A stretch of 64,000 nucleotides of DNA from Pestalotiopsis fici W106-1 (taxonomy: Eukaryota > Ascomycota > Sordariomycetes > Amphisphaeriales > Sporocadaceae), in assembly GCF_000516985.1 (NCBI RefSeq), contig NW_006917100.1, positions 1,911,490 through 1,975,489 of the forward strand. Direction: 5' to 3'. The position numbers and the translations under genes were made by a program. The notes below the pieces were generated by a model, which was not told the DNA's origin, made no database searches, and was given only the letters and a program-made list of their open reading frames with translations. Positions 11,166 to 22,050 of the stretch are shown here, piece by piece (the stretch's first letter is position 1; each line of letters starts with the position of its first letter).

Positions 11166-12568
11166 ATGTCTTTCTTCAAGAACCTTGCCGACAAGTTCGA
11201 TGACCTTAGCGTCGGAGGTCGCAAGGATGATGAACAGCAGCAGCAGGCGCAGCAATATGGTAAGCTAAAACCACATCTCACAAATCTTTAACACAAATCC
11301 ATCTACCCTAACCCGACGCCAAAAGAGCGACGGCGTTTCCCCCTTGCGCAATAGCGTATAACTCTGTGCCTCAACTCGGGTTTCAGCTTTCTTTGAGTTA
11401 ACCACGCCAAACTGGGAACAGGCCGCCGCGACTTTGGAGACTCTCACTCGGGCTCTTACTCGTCGCCTCCTCCCCAGCAGTACGGTCAATACGGATCGCA
11501 GTACGGACAGGGCCAATACTCGGCTCCGCCTCCTCAGCAGTACAACTCGCCGCCTCCAGGATCGTACTCGTCACCTCCGCCGCAGCAGGTCAGTTTCCAA
11601 TACTCCAATCCCTGATACGGCATAGGGATAAGGCCGAGCCACATATTTAGACCTTATGCTTTAAGATTCTACCTCGCCTTGAAGTCAACCAAAAAAGGAA
11701 ATTGCTAACTCCGATACGTGAAACAGGGATATGGCGGCCAGTCTCAGGCTCCAGAGTACCATCCTCCCCAGGACAAGCCTCCCATTCCTAGAGGCTGGAT
11801 TCCGAAGTGGGATCAGCAGTACTCGCGCTGGTACTATGTAGAGGAGGCCACTGGTCGATCTCAATGGGAGGCTCCCGGCTATGATGCCACTCGGCCGCCC
11901 ATGCCCGGCGCCGACTCCCGCGGCCACGAGTCTTCGTACGGTGCCGGCGCACCACCTCCCAGTGGCTATGGGCACCACGACTCGGGCTATGGAGCTGGTG
12001 GATATGGCAGTGGTGGTGGCTACGGCGGCGGCAGTGGCTATGGAGGCGACCACGGAGGTCAGAGCCAGTACGGAGGTTATGCAGGCGACCAACGTGGCGA
12101 CAGCTACGAGCCCGAGAAGGAGAAGAAGAGCAGCAACAAAAGCGGTATGCTGCTTGGTGCTGCCGGTGGTCTCGCAGTCGGTGCCGTTGGCGGTGCCCTG
12201 CTTCACGAAGCCTTGGGTGAGTCTTTATTATCTTTTGGGGTTCTCCTGTACAGCCGAGACGCGGTACGCTAACAGTACCAGATGACTCGTCTGATGATGA
12301 GCACCACGCTCCAGCTCCTGCTCCCGTCTATGTAGTAGAAGCTGCTCCTGCCCCTGTCTATGCAGAACCGCCCCCTGCAGAATACTACGCACCTCCTCCT
12401 GGTGATGAGAGTGATCGTGAATCTCTCGAGGAGGCACGCGAGGACTACATTGAGGCTCTCGAAGACGCAGCCTCGAGTAGCGCCAGCAGCAGTGATCGCG
12501 AGGAGCTTGAGGAGGCCAGAGAAGAGTATCAGGAAGAGTACGAAGAGTATTATGGTGAGGATGACTAG
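11166..12568 (+). CDS. WW-domain protein with glycine-rich helix and acidic tail
   Basis: Four exons (11166-11259, 11422-11588, 11727-12216, 12282-12568) encode 345 residues; all borders are GT..AG. Residues 32-105 are QYG/PPP-rich low complexity. A WW domain lies at about 107-138, with both signature tryptophans (W111 in IPRGWIPKWD and W134 in SQWEAP) and the YYVEEATG centre; WW domains bind proline-rich ligands. A Gly/Tyr-rich stretch (140-215) and a lysine patch follow. Residues 227-250 are a glycine-zipper-like hydrophobic segment (GMLLGAAGGLAVGAVGGALL) able to insert in or associate with membranes. The last 95 residues are Pro-rich then strongly acidic with two EEAREDY/EEAREEY units. Related Gly-zipper WW proteins are widespread in filamentous fungi but uncharacterised as far as I know. 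Confidence 0.88.
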
Positions 12569-13263
12569 AAGCAACGAGTATCCGACTGTCAGTACATTTG
12601 ATGAACTGGGCCGTGGCGTCTACCACATGAGACCACAGGCATGATATTCTGGTGTCTAGATATGTAGACCAATACTGAACACAGTGTCAATCAAAATGCC
12701 TGAGACTCTAACATTGAATGGTTCATACTTTCACCTGTAGAATGCATTGTTCTCAGAAATCTAGTCAAATCCTAAGTGCATGATGTTTCGCTGTACTGTC
12801 CAAGCCCGAAAGCTCTCTGCCGGTGGGAGAAGACAACGGCGACATTGACTCCTTACGATATCCATCGACGGTAGCGGCCAGGATCTGATACAGAGTAAGA
12901 GTCGAGATCTTGTACTCGTTGTCGCGTCTTGCTTTTGCCCATCCAGCTTGTGTACGGTGGGGAGCATTGCTTGATTCTCGGTCTTATTCGTCTTTCATGG
13001 GGCATCGAGGCTGATGAAAATATTCGCGTACAGGCTCGCCATGCCCGTCCACACAACTCTGTGAGCGACTTTCAGAGGATGATTGCATTTATACTGCTGA
13101 CAGGAGACTATCGCACATCAAAACCTAAGAGTAAAGACTCCAAACCCCCCAAACGACCGCCTGTGGACTCATAATGCGTGAAAAAGTACAAATGGGAACT
13201 GGGAATTGTTCATCTTCGAAAACTCCGATACCGACGCGAATGGAAAATTAAGCCATTAAATGT
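12569..13263. other. Convergent intergenic region
   Basis: This is the shared 3' flank of the WW-domain gene (+) and OM14-like gene (-). No gene or repeat is recognised. Confidence 0.5.
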
Positions 13264-14074
13264 TTATTGCTGCTTCTTGCCCTTGTAGAGATATCTAGGT
13301 ACAGTTAGTATCGTGCGATGACAGCCAACCAATCAAGGCAAACTTACCCTCCAAAAACTCCCTCAACAACACCAACAACGCTCAAGACTCCCAAACCAAG
13401 ACCGATCTGGTTCCAGCCCAGACGGCCTCGCTCGTGGAGATCCCAAGCCTTGTAGCCGAGGAAGCCAGACAGACCAATAACGCCCACCAGGTTGCTGATG
13501 ACGAGGGCGCTGCTAGCACCGTCGCTGAGGTTGCCAAACCATTTGGTCAGGATGCTGTCGGCCTTGCGGGCCTTGGCAGCGGCCTTCTTCTTGGCGAGCT
13601 CTGCCTCTGCGCGGGCCTTCTCCTTGGCCTCACGAGCTTCCTCTTCGTGCTGAATGCGCGATGCCTGGGTATCGGTTTGGACGTCCTGCTCCTCAAAGTC
13701 GGAAGGGACGGTGCGCACAGAGGGTGTATCGACGTCAACCAGAGAGGCGGTACTGGCGCTCTCAGAGGGCTCGATCTCGGGAGGGGGAGGAGCGGCAGCC
13801 TGGATAGATTCAAATAGGTGAGCTCATGTCAATCGGGGGAAAAAATCAAGGGCTCAAAGGGAGCAACGCGGGCAGTAGCTTTGGGAAGCTGTCGGCCACG
13901 GCGCAGTATGCGCAATGAAACATACCTCCTCGGGAGTCTGCTTGGGGCCTGATGCTGCTACTGATGCGTAAGACACTACAGATGATGTTTGTTAGCCATG
14001 ACCCAACACTCTCGACCGTAAAAATATGCTGCGCGACAAGTTGCGGGGGTACAATAAACAGAAAGTCACATACT
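13264..14074 (-). CDS. OM14: Mitochondrial outer membrane protein OM14-like
   Basis: Four exons encode 177 residues: A of the ATG alone at 14074, then 13975-13926, 13799-13348 and 13294-13264. The first intron (14073-13976, donor GTATGT, acceptor TGTAG) interrupts the start codon as A|TG. The joined start reads MSYASVAASGPKQTPEE, the N-terminus I know from filamentous-ascomycete relatives. A Pro/Ser/acidic region comes next, then PSDFEEQDVQTDTQASR and an Ala/Lys/Glu coiled coil. Two hydrophobic segments (SSALVISNLVGVIGLSGFLG and NQIGLGLGVLSVVGVVEGVF) follow, before a basic end YLYKGKKQQ. OM14 is an outer-membrane protein that in yeast helps anchor ribosomes with nascent chains at mitochondria. 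The last junction (GG|A) restores GGYLYKGKK, which supports the model. Identity rests on this overall pattern. Confidence 0.85.
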
Positions 14075-15395
14075 ATTGTTGGTTGTTTGAACTCGTCGCT
14101 GGTTCGATGAGGACTTGTGTGTGTGGTAGAGTAAGGAATGATTGGCGTGAGGGAGAAAGAAAGACGACAAATCTTTTTTCTCAATGGACAGAGGCGGGAT
14201 GTGGTGTGATTAATAGATGATGAAGCACATGCGATGCAGGTCTGTCTTTCGGGGGTCTGAGTCGAAGGAGAAAATCGGGTGTGCGTGTCTTTGGCTGCGT
14301 GTTTATGCGTGCCATCCGCTTCGCAGCGCAGCGCTTGCAAGGCCAAGCTTAGGTTAGTACAGCTCTCCCGAGCAACAATGACGTCAACTGGTCGTTGCGG
14401 CTCCATAATTCTTTTTCACCACCAGGAGATTCAAGGAAGGACGGAAAGCTCCTGGCCTACCAGGTATCTGGGCAGTACCTTGCTTTAGCTAATAAGTGAT
14501 GTGATTCAAAGTTCTAATCCACATTTGTCTATCAATGTTTCATGCTTCTTTTAGATGTTCCTGATATGTTGAGCTTTTGGTATTATATACTCTGGTATTT
14601 GGTGTTGCAATGTCTTCTTGCTATTCTTTTTGATGATACCAAAGCTGCTGGAGCTCTTCCGCATTAGCTCCATAGCTACTACAAGGTACTGAGTTAGCCC
14701 CAGTATATTACCTATGGTGACTACGAGGTCATAAAAAGCGCTCATCAGACTGGATACCGTGCACTATTGACGAACATCACCAAGCAGTTCAAATCAGGAC
14801 GCCCAAGATAAGTGTGGGCAGTGCTTGTGCATAATTGTCTGGAGGGCTGGAGGGCTGGAGAGGACACAATTTCCTCTGTTTAGCAAGCTGTCAACAAAGC
14901 AATGCTCAAAACGGCTTCGACGCATGTTGCTTCTTTTTGCGAGATTGTTTTTGATGGCCATAGGCAGCGGCTGCTTTAATGCATTGAAGTGTTGTGGGAA
15001 CCTTTGTCAAACTAGTCTAAACAAGAGCAGCTCAGCATGACAGCCGCCCACAGTGGAGAAAGAACGCACTCGAAACTTCTCACGATACTCACCCCGACAC
15101 ATGCAGATAACTCTGGCATTGCTCGACTCAGTTGCATTCAAGGCTGCTGCCACTTCTTTGCTGGATTCATCGTTTTGCATCCGACCAGTTTTGTCAGACT
15201 TGGTGCTGGCAAAGGTCCCGCGGATATGGCGGGGTGTGTGTATTCGACCAACCCGTGGGGAAAGGCAGAGATGCTTCAATTTCAAGTTCCACCAGGCGGG
15301 CGTAGTTCGCTCGTCTGAACTCGTTCCATCACGATTATGCTTTTGAGATTGACTAGTAGAGAGACTGTGGGAATGTGCGTGATGGAATGTTTTTG

Positions 15396-15429
<34 letters not shown>

Positions 15430-16334
15430 ACGCATCGCCGAAAAGGACTCAAGCTGAGACCATCATAATGCGTACTATGGCCTCAGATAGCAACGTACGC
15501 ACGCGATATATACGCCCCACGTATTCAGATGTCGCGTGTCTGGCGGCTTACGATCTACCTGGACTATAAATACATGTGGCCTTTGCTCGACATGAACCTA
15601 TGCAATCCGGCCATGGCATTGACTTGTTATTTATTGGCTCGCTTGCACACAACAAGAGCCAATCTGTCAGACTGAGTGCCCAACACCTGGACGTTGTGGC
15701 GGCCAAAGAATCTTGTCGCATGCACACTCTTGCTCCACTCCACCAAGGCCTAACATAACATCTGAAGACGTGGAAGCTTTCCCAGCCCTTGATAATGTTA
15801 GGCTGTCATTTTGGCCGTGTTTGACCATTCGAGAGCACTGTTTCATACAATGCCGAGGCGAATTATTTGTATGATCTCATTCAAAGCGCTGCCCAAAGGC
15901 CTATCCAAGAAATGACAAGGCGCTGTTCTTGGTGTGTGTCAGTGGTTGATATGTTGCCAAGTGTGCTGGGCTGAGGTGTTGCGTTGGGAATTACAGCGAC
16001 AGCTTATGGCCCTATATCACTCTTTTGACACGAGATTCCAGCGTGGCAGCTTACTTTGGTCCTACCACGCAAAGCGTCACGTTGTCAAAGATACCTAGCT
16101 ATTGGGCACAAAGGCAGGTATCCCCCACCAACAGATGCGAGATAACGTACATCCAAATGCACTGAAAAGTTGACATTGTTTCTTGCTGGGCTGGAATCAG
16201 TGGCGATGATTACCCGTAGCCCAAGTATGCTTGAGAAATGCATTTCGTTTATTTGCAAAGCTTTAAGTATCCTAGACTTTTACGTATGAAATGAGGCAAG
16301 ACACATCTGGAGCTGCTGGATTATCGCTCCAAAG
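14075..16334. other. Long intergenic region
   Basis: Promoter of the OM14-like gene on the left and of the coiled-coil gene on the right. Between them I find no open frame with recognisable coding character. A pure A tract sits at 15396-15427 (listed separately). Confidence 0.5.
15396..15427. repeat. A(32) homopolymer
   Basis: Thirty-two consecutive A residues, preceded by G. It could be a simple expansion or the tail of an old retroposed copy; I see no target-site duplication or coding remnant next to it. Confidence 0.9.
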
Positions 16335-18394
16335 ATGGCCGCTATCATCCAAACACCGACAATAATGTCCATAGAAAGAGAGCCATCTACCTTTCTAGAG
16401 GGCTTTTTTCAACACGTCCAAAGTCTTGCTCAGGACAGTTCGTACCAATATCTTAGGGGGGTCCTCGAGGAAAACAGCAATTTGAAAGGCCGAAATCACA
16501 TTCTGAACATCACCAATGAAGAAAACTACCGCGCTATCTCCAAACTTCAAGTACATCTCGACGACTGTTCAAAACGTTACGAAGATCAGAGTCAAGAACT
16601 AGCTACGCTTACCCAGGAGAGAACGTCGTGGAGCGAGAAGGCGGCCCAACTGGAGTCTGACGCAGAATGGAGCAAGAAGGAATTGGACATCAAAGCAGAA
16701 GCGTTGTCAAGACTTGAGATCGAAGCCGCTACCAAAACTGCTGATCTCGAAGCAAAAGACGCAGAGCTCGAGTCCACCAAGACTGAACTCGCCCAAGCCA
16801 ATACCAGGCTCAATACCACTGAATCCGATCTTCAAGTGGCAGAGGAACAGCTCGACGAAACTAAAGCTAACCTCGAATCAATGATTAACGACCTCGAAAG
16901 AAGCAAAACCGAGCTCTCCGAATCCCGTACTGCCCTCGAGACTCTAGATGCTGAGCTCAAATTGGCGAATATCCGGCTAGAGGAGGCCGTGACAACGCTT
17001 GAATCAACCAAGACACAACTTCAAGGGAGCATTGACCAGTGCTCGTCTATTCAAGTTGACCTCAATGTCAAGTCATCAGATCTCGAAAGTCTCCACGTGA
17101 GCCTCGACGAAGAGAAATCCGCCCTTACTGCAGCCCAGAGCGCACTTGAAAAGACCACGGCTGACCTTCAATTGACAAGGGACGACCTTGAGAGGAAAAA
17201 CACGAGACTTGGTGAGCTCAATGCGTTGTCCTTCAATCTAAAATGTCCACCACAGGATCAAACGTGGGTGTGCCCCTTTTCCGACTTTTGATATCTCTAT
17301 ACTCATATTTCTCAAGGCAACAGCATCTACAAAACATGTTTACGCTATCTTACCACTGGGCTGAGAGTCTTTTTGCCAATGACTTGGAAGAAACAGACTT
17401 CATGGCCCCAACCGCGAGCACAAACTGGGCCAAGATGCGCAACCACGGCCGAGTCCACCGCATGATACCCCTCCCCCTGTCCAACACACGCGAGGCCAAA
17501 AAGATGCGCACCGCCGCCGTGCTGGCCATACTCGCCTGGGCTCTAGCCCAGTATGTTTTTCAGCCAACATACCTCTTGCAATGTAATGAGCTCTGCGACT
17601 TGCTCGGAGGGTTAGCAGACGATGATCCAGTACGGGAAAATTACCTCCGCAGCGTCTTGCTCCCCGTGCTACCATCGAGACAAAAGGCCAATGGCAAAAG
17701 ACGCATCGAACAGGTTGTGCTGGAGGTTTTTACTGCCGTTTCGCCCGTCTTACCGGCCAGTCGACACGACGAGATTCGCACTAGCCTCGAGACCATCTGC
17801 AAACAGATCTGCGGACAGTGGATGCGGCTCCAGCTTCTCGACGAGAAGATCGAGCCCAGCTTTGACGCGTATGATGAAGAGGATTGGAGACTCCTGCTGC
17901 TGGATGGGAGCGAGGGCGAGACTTTGAAGACGCCGACTGGTACTAATGTCATTGCTGCTGCTGCTGCCGCGGCCGACGAATCCGCCATAGCCGACGATGA
18001 TCGCCCCGACGGCGTGACCGACATTGAAGAGATCGCTGCTGTCCTATGGCCATCCTTCCTGTCCCTCGGCGGCGGCGAGTCGGAGCTGCTGTCCGAGGGC
18101 TTCGTCCTCGCCAAGGCCCAAGTCAAGCCCGCGTACAGCGAGGAAAGGGCCGCCCAGCAGAATGGTGCCCACCGCGCCGCGCGACAAATGAGCCGACGGG
18201 ACCGGACCAAGTCCTTTACTACGACCGCCAATGGCGAGGATGATGATGCGAGCGGCTCGGACAAGACGTCTTTTTTACCCACGGACCCGGTCGAGGACGG
18301 CGGAGGCGGCGGCGGCGCGCAATTAGTCCACGACCGCGATATTCCGTCGCCCAGCAGCAGCGACAAGAGGCCAGCGACCCAGGCAGGCAGCTGA
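16335..18394 (+). CDS. Long coiled-coil protein, conserved C-terminal region
   Basis: Two exons (16335-17263 and 17317-18394; donor GTGGGT, acceptor CTCAAG) encode 668 residues. Residues about 50-300 form an almost continuous coiled coil of the type ADLEAKDAELESTKTELAQA, with repeated 'L-E-x-x-K/S' periods. After the splice junction comes a compact region (about 310-440), starting QQHLQNMFTLSYHWAE and including an unbroken hydrophobic run TAAVLAILAWALAQYVFQP. An Asp/Ser/Ala/Gly-rich tail (about 480-668) closes it. No kinesin, myosin or SMC head is present. The joined frame AC|G-CAA-CAG is the only one that keeps both halves open. I do not recognise the family; a structural or nuclear-organisation role would be a guess. 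Confidence 0.78.
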
Positions 18395-19670
18395 GGGAAT
18401 GGGCTAGAAGATGGAGGTCTAGAATGCTAAATGGTAGCTCTGAGTTGGTGGTGAACGGCTTGTATGATGATACTCGAGTTGCTCACTCGGATTCTGGGAG
18501 GCGACGCAGGGCACGAGGGGACGCGGCAAGTAGCGGCGGAAGTGGCAGGAGTCGGAGGACTTTATGATCGGTCTGTCACTCATTTGTTTCCTAACTTGGC
18601 GCAGAATATGCGCACATCAGGTGTCGACTCCTGTTTTACGGGCATGTTCTGGCGCATTAAGTTCATTTTATTGCATAGTTTGTACAGCATCTGTAATTCT
18701 GGGCATGGTCGAGTTTTATATTCATTTTCTTTCTTTTGTATAACCAAGACTCAATAGTATGCCATCTTTAGCTTCTGGTATCTTTTATTACCCTAGACTG
18801 CCAGCTCATTTCGTTGCTACTCTTGATATTGTCCATATTAGCATCCTTAACTTCCTAGGTATTCTCGTGCGTGACGATGATTTCATTCGACTATGACCCG
18901 CCTCTAAAGCTCTTGATAGCTTTATTGATAGAGTGGTCCAGAAGTGGCGGGGGATCTCTCCACCTCTTCTCGAATAATATTTCCATCTTCCCAAAATAGT
19001 ATTCAAACCAGTGCATGCAGCTCATTAGTCTGGAATCTGATATAATCAAGTCAAGACTGTCGCAGTCTTTGCAGGTATTCTCTCTTGTTTCTTTGTCTAC
19101 TTGCTCCACCATGTCCGAGGCTGTGGCAAGTGTCCAGTCCCTTTCCTCCGCCGACTGGAAGAAGGTGCTTCCTCAATTGCCAGCGGAACCACGACTCCCA
19201 CAAACGGTATCGCCATGCCCAATCCAAGCGACAGACATATTGGCCAAGACGAATCTCGTTATTTGCAATCTACTGATGCTGGATCATGGCTTCGACGCAA
19301 ATCGATTTTTTGTTAATGGCGATGAGTAAAAGTACACATTTGTGTCGTAATTATGAATCGTTTCAACTTCAAGTTTCTATTTTAATTTGATATCGTGAGA
19401 TTCGGATGTTCTATATGCAGAACGGAGGTGGCGGCGGCCTGGTCGTTGAATATGGTAAGCGGGCGGGGCTTGGGGACATGTGACTCACTCACTGTATATC
19501 GCAGGGCGTGCCTCTCATCGCCCGAATGAACTGCGCAACTTATTACTCATCAAAATGCAATTTCTAGAAATCAATTCAACGTATATATACTCGTATAATT
19601 CTATTTAGAAACTATTCTTTGGCAAATATCTATATTATACAAGCCTTTGTGCGACTTCTTGGAAATTGCC
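18395..19670. other. Intergenic region
   Basis: Mostly AT-rich and non-coding. It contains one weak small open frame (19111-19329), listed separately. Confidence 0.5.
19111..19329 (+). CDS. Weak small open frame, possibly a gene remnant
   Basis: ATG with a good fungal context (CACCATGTCC) opens 72 codons beginning MSEAVASVQSLSSADWKK. Two frames overlap here, and composition looks coding only for the first 25 or so codons. No domain, signal or splice partner is seen. It could be a decayed fragment or chance. Confidence 0.2.
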   Translation: MSEAVASVQSLSSADWKKVLPQLPAEPRLPQTVSPCPIQATDILAKTNLVICNLLMLDHGFDANRFFVNGDE

Positions 19671-20333
19671 ATGAACCCCGCGAGTACCCGAAAGACGGCG
19701 CTCATCGTCATCGATGTTCAAAATGGTTTCCTGCATCCTACGCACTGGGGCACAAGCAGAAGCACGCCAGAATGCGAAAAGAACATTGAGAGGCTTTTGA
19801 AAGCAGCTCGTGCTCACAACAGCACCATACCAGCAGACAGCCCAGACTCCATTCTGATCGCCCACGTCCTACATCACAGCATCTCTTCGGACTCACAATT
19901 GCATCCCTCGAAGCAAATCGAGTCCAACGGGCAGACTTTCAGAGCGGTGGATGCTCAAGAATTTGCAAAGCCGCTGGCCGGCGAGTCCGTCTGGACAAAG
20001 AATGTCAACTCGGCCTTTATCGGCACAGGCCTCGAGACTCTGCTGAGAGAAAATGGTGTGCGACAGCTCGTCATCTGCGGTCTCACGACCGACCACTGTG
20101 TCAGCACTTCCACGCGTATGGCCTCCAACCTGAGGATCGTCGACATTCTTGGAGAGGACGGCAAGGTCCTGGAAGAGGGCGAGATTGTGCTTGTAGGGGA
20201 TGCGTGCGCGACGTATGCCAAGGGCGCATTTGATGCCGAGACGGTTCACCAGGTAAACCTCGCCAGTCTGGATGGAGAGTTTGCGCGGGTTCAGGGCACA
20301 AGTCTTGTAATTGAGAAAGTGCTGGCAGCTTGA
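19671..20333 (+). CDS. Isochorismatase-like cysteine hydrolase
   Basis: Single exon of 220 residues, the normal length for this superfamily. The catalytic triad is visible: D15 in IVIDVQNGF, K110 in WTKNVNSAF and nucleophile C143 in GLTTDHCVSTS, preceded by the usual cis-peptide-forming region. The fold is a Rossmann-like alpha/beta hydrolase that cleaves C-N or C-O bonds. Members include nicotinamidases, N-carbamoylsarcosine amidases, ureidoacrylate hydrolases and isochorismatases. The sequence lacks the nicotinamidase metal-site pattern (D-x-H near residue 55), so a nicotinamidase is unlikely. Substrate is undefined. There is no signal peptide; it is cytosolic. An in-frame ATG at 19647 would add eight residues; the 19671 start fits the family better. 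Its stop lies 172 bases from the tail-to-tail GT4 gene. Confidence 0.93.
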   Translation: MNPASTRKTALIVIDVQNGFLHPTHWGTSRSTPECEKNIERLLKAARAHNSTIPADSPDSILIAHVLHHSISSDSQLHPSKQIESNGQTFRAVDAQEFAKPLAGESVWTKNVNSAFIGTGLETLLRENGVRQLVICGLTTDHCVSTSTRMASNLRIVDILGEDGKVLEEGEIVLVGDACATYAKGAFDAETVHQVNLASLDGEFARVQGTSLVIEKVLAA

Positions 20334-20505
20334 AGCAGGCTGTCCCTTATCTTGGCCTGGATTCGAAACTCATGGGCTGAATCTTCGCTTGTCCAAATGA
20401 GATCCAATCAATTAGATCACAAGGTTCTCGGAACAAATGATGGTGTCATATATTTGATACCGTGAATTGTCAATCAAGGACGACCTCCGTGTTGTCGTCG
20501 CTGTC

Positions 20506-22050
20506 CTAGTCGAAAGTCTTTGTACCCTTGTGTTTGACGAAATGTGCCGCTTTGATGAAGGCGAGGTATACACTGACCCCAGCCCAAAATGTGACAATGA
20601 TGGAAAGGCCCCATATGAGCTTTGCATCAATGATTCTGGGAGCAATAAATTTTCGCAAGGCAGTACTCATAAGAAACCAGCTCCACAGCGGCGGGGTTTG
20701 TCCTGGTGCGTGAGACTCGTTGAGTTGGTCCTCTGCCTGCTCACTTTCGTGTTGCTCGATTGTATCAAGCATCCTCCAGGCGACTTTGTTACTGATCTTA
20801 TCCCAGGTCGCCTCACAGGCTTGGTCACGAGCAGCACTACTCAGTCGCTCTTGTAGTTGCGGTTGATTTGCGACCTCGAGTACTTGATCAACAAACGCAT
20901 GTAAGTCATTTGGTGGTATCAGGAAGCCGCTGGTGCCGTGCTCGATAATGTCACTTGGCCCGCCTTCATCTCTCGCTATGACTGGCACGCCGCTTGCCAT
21001 TGATTCCAAGACGACCAGGCCGAATGTTTCGGTGATTGAGCAGTGAAGGAAGAGATCAGCAGAGGCATAGTGGGTCATGAGTTCCTCGCCGGTCTTGAAA
21101 CCAGCGAATATGACTTTGCCCTTTTCGCTGAGCGGTCGAAAAAGGTCTCTGACCTCTTGTTCCACGACAGCGTTGCGGTTTCCACCGACAATCACCAACT
21201 TGAAATTCAAGCCACGTCGTGCCAGCTCGTGAGCCGCATCAGCCAGAAAACCGAAGCCTTTCTCACCTGCGAGTCTCGAGCAAGTAAATAAAATGATCTC
21301 TCCGTTTGGTGCCCATTGTTTCCGGAGATCGTTGCTCCGTTTCAACGGGCTGAATCCATCCGTATTCACGCCTCGCCTCAAAACGTCCAACTTTTCTCCT
21401 TGGACCCCTGCTGGTCCCTCGAGGTATCTTTTCACGAACTTGCTCGGATAGAAGATGGTTTTGACGGAGGAGTGAGAGAAGAGATATCCCTGAACCTTGC
21501 TAAAAGTCCAACTGGCAATGGCCCCCAGTGGCTGGGGAAAGAGGATCTCGCAGTAACCTGCTAGGTCTGTCTGGAAGTTGCAAATAACTGGTACTTGAGT
21601 ATAGGCTGGTTGTTGGCGAAGTTGCAACATGACTTGAAACCCCAGAGATGCCGGACTTCCCAGATAGATCAAGTCGGGAGGGCCGCCAAACGTCCGCTCG
21701 TACAGTTGGGACAAACGGACGGGGTAGACGATGGAGAGCTCGGGATTGAAGGGCAAAGGGTATCCTGTCAAGCGAATCTCCTGTGACCGCATGGAGCTGG
21801 CATCAAGATTGTCGATGGCCTCAAAGGTGTTGACTTTGGTGTGGTTGTGGGGTGCCACGACGGCGACTTGGGCACCATGCGATCGCAAATGGTTGACCAA
21901 GTTCATATTCGTCCTGCTAACGCCATTGATGGGACCGAAAGACTCGACGCAGAATAGAATACGACGACCGCGTAGTTCAGATGGGAATACACTCAGGTCA
22001 GGATGATCCATTTTGATAATGGCCAGTTTCTCAGTACGAATGATAGACAA
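20506..22050 (-). CDS. GT4-family glycosyltransferase, C-terminally membrane anchored
   Basis: Single exon of 514 residues. The N-terminal Rossmann half starts ILFCVESFGPINGVSRTNMNL, as in GT4 enzymes that bind a lipid or glycan acceptor (compare bacterial MgtA/PimB and plant SQD2). The C-terminal half holds the nucleotide-sugar site: FTCSRLAGEKGF, then the E-x7-E retaining motif ETFGLVVLE, then GGPSDIIEHGTSGFL. After the catalytic domain a predicted transmembrane helix (about 482-502, LIWGLSIIVTFWAGVSVYLAF) ends in a basic tail, so the enzyme should be tethered to an internal membrane with the catalytic part in the cytosol. An alternative start is M14 at 22011. It lies head-to-head with UDP-glucose dehydrogenase, 2.55 kb apart, suggesting (inference) that UDP-glucuronate may be its donor. 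Confidence 0.92.
   Translation of the reverse strand: MSIIRTEKLAIIKMDHPDLSVFPSELRGRRILFCVESFGPINGVSRTNMNLVNHLRSHGAQVAVVAPHNHTKVNTFEAIDNLDASSMRSQEIRLTGYPLPFNPELSIVYPVRLSQLYERTFGGPPDLIYLGSPASLGFQVMLQLRQQPAYTQVPVICNFQTDLAGYCEILFPQPLGAIASWTFSKVQGYLFSHSSVKTIFYPSKFVKRYLEGPAGVQGEKLDVLRRGVNTDGFSPLKRSNDLRKQWAPNGEIILFTCSRLAGEKGFGFLADAAHELARRGLNFKLVIVGGNRNAVVEQEVRDLFRPLSEKGKVIFAGFKTGEELMTHYASADLFLHCSITETFGLVVLESMASGVPVIARDEGGPSDIIEHGTSGFLIPPNDLHAFVDQVLEVANQPQLQERLSSAARDQACEATWDKISNKVAWRMLDTIEQHESEQAEDQLNESHAPGQTPPLWSWFLMSTALRKFIAPRIIDAKLIWGLSIIVTFWAGVSVYLAFIKAAHFVKHKGTKTFD

Noticed and set aside
19647..19670. Upstream in-frame ATG of the isochorismatase-like gene
   Set aside because: Adds eight residues of no family similarity; the 19671 start gives the usual N-terminus.
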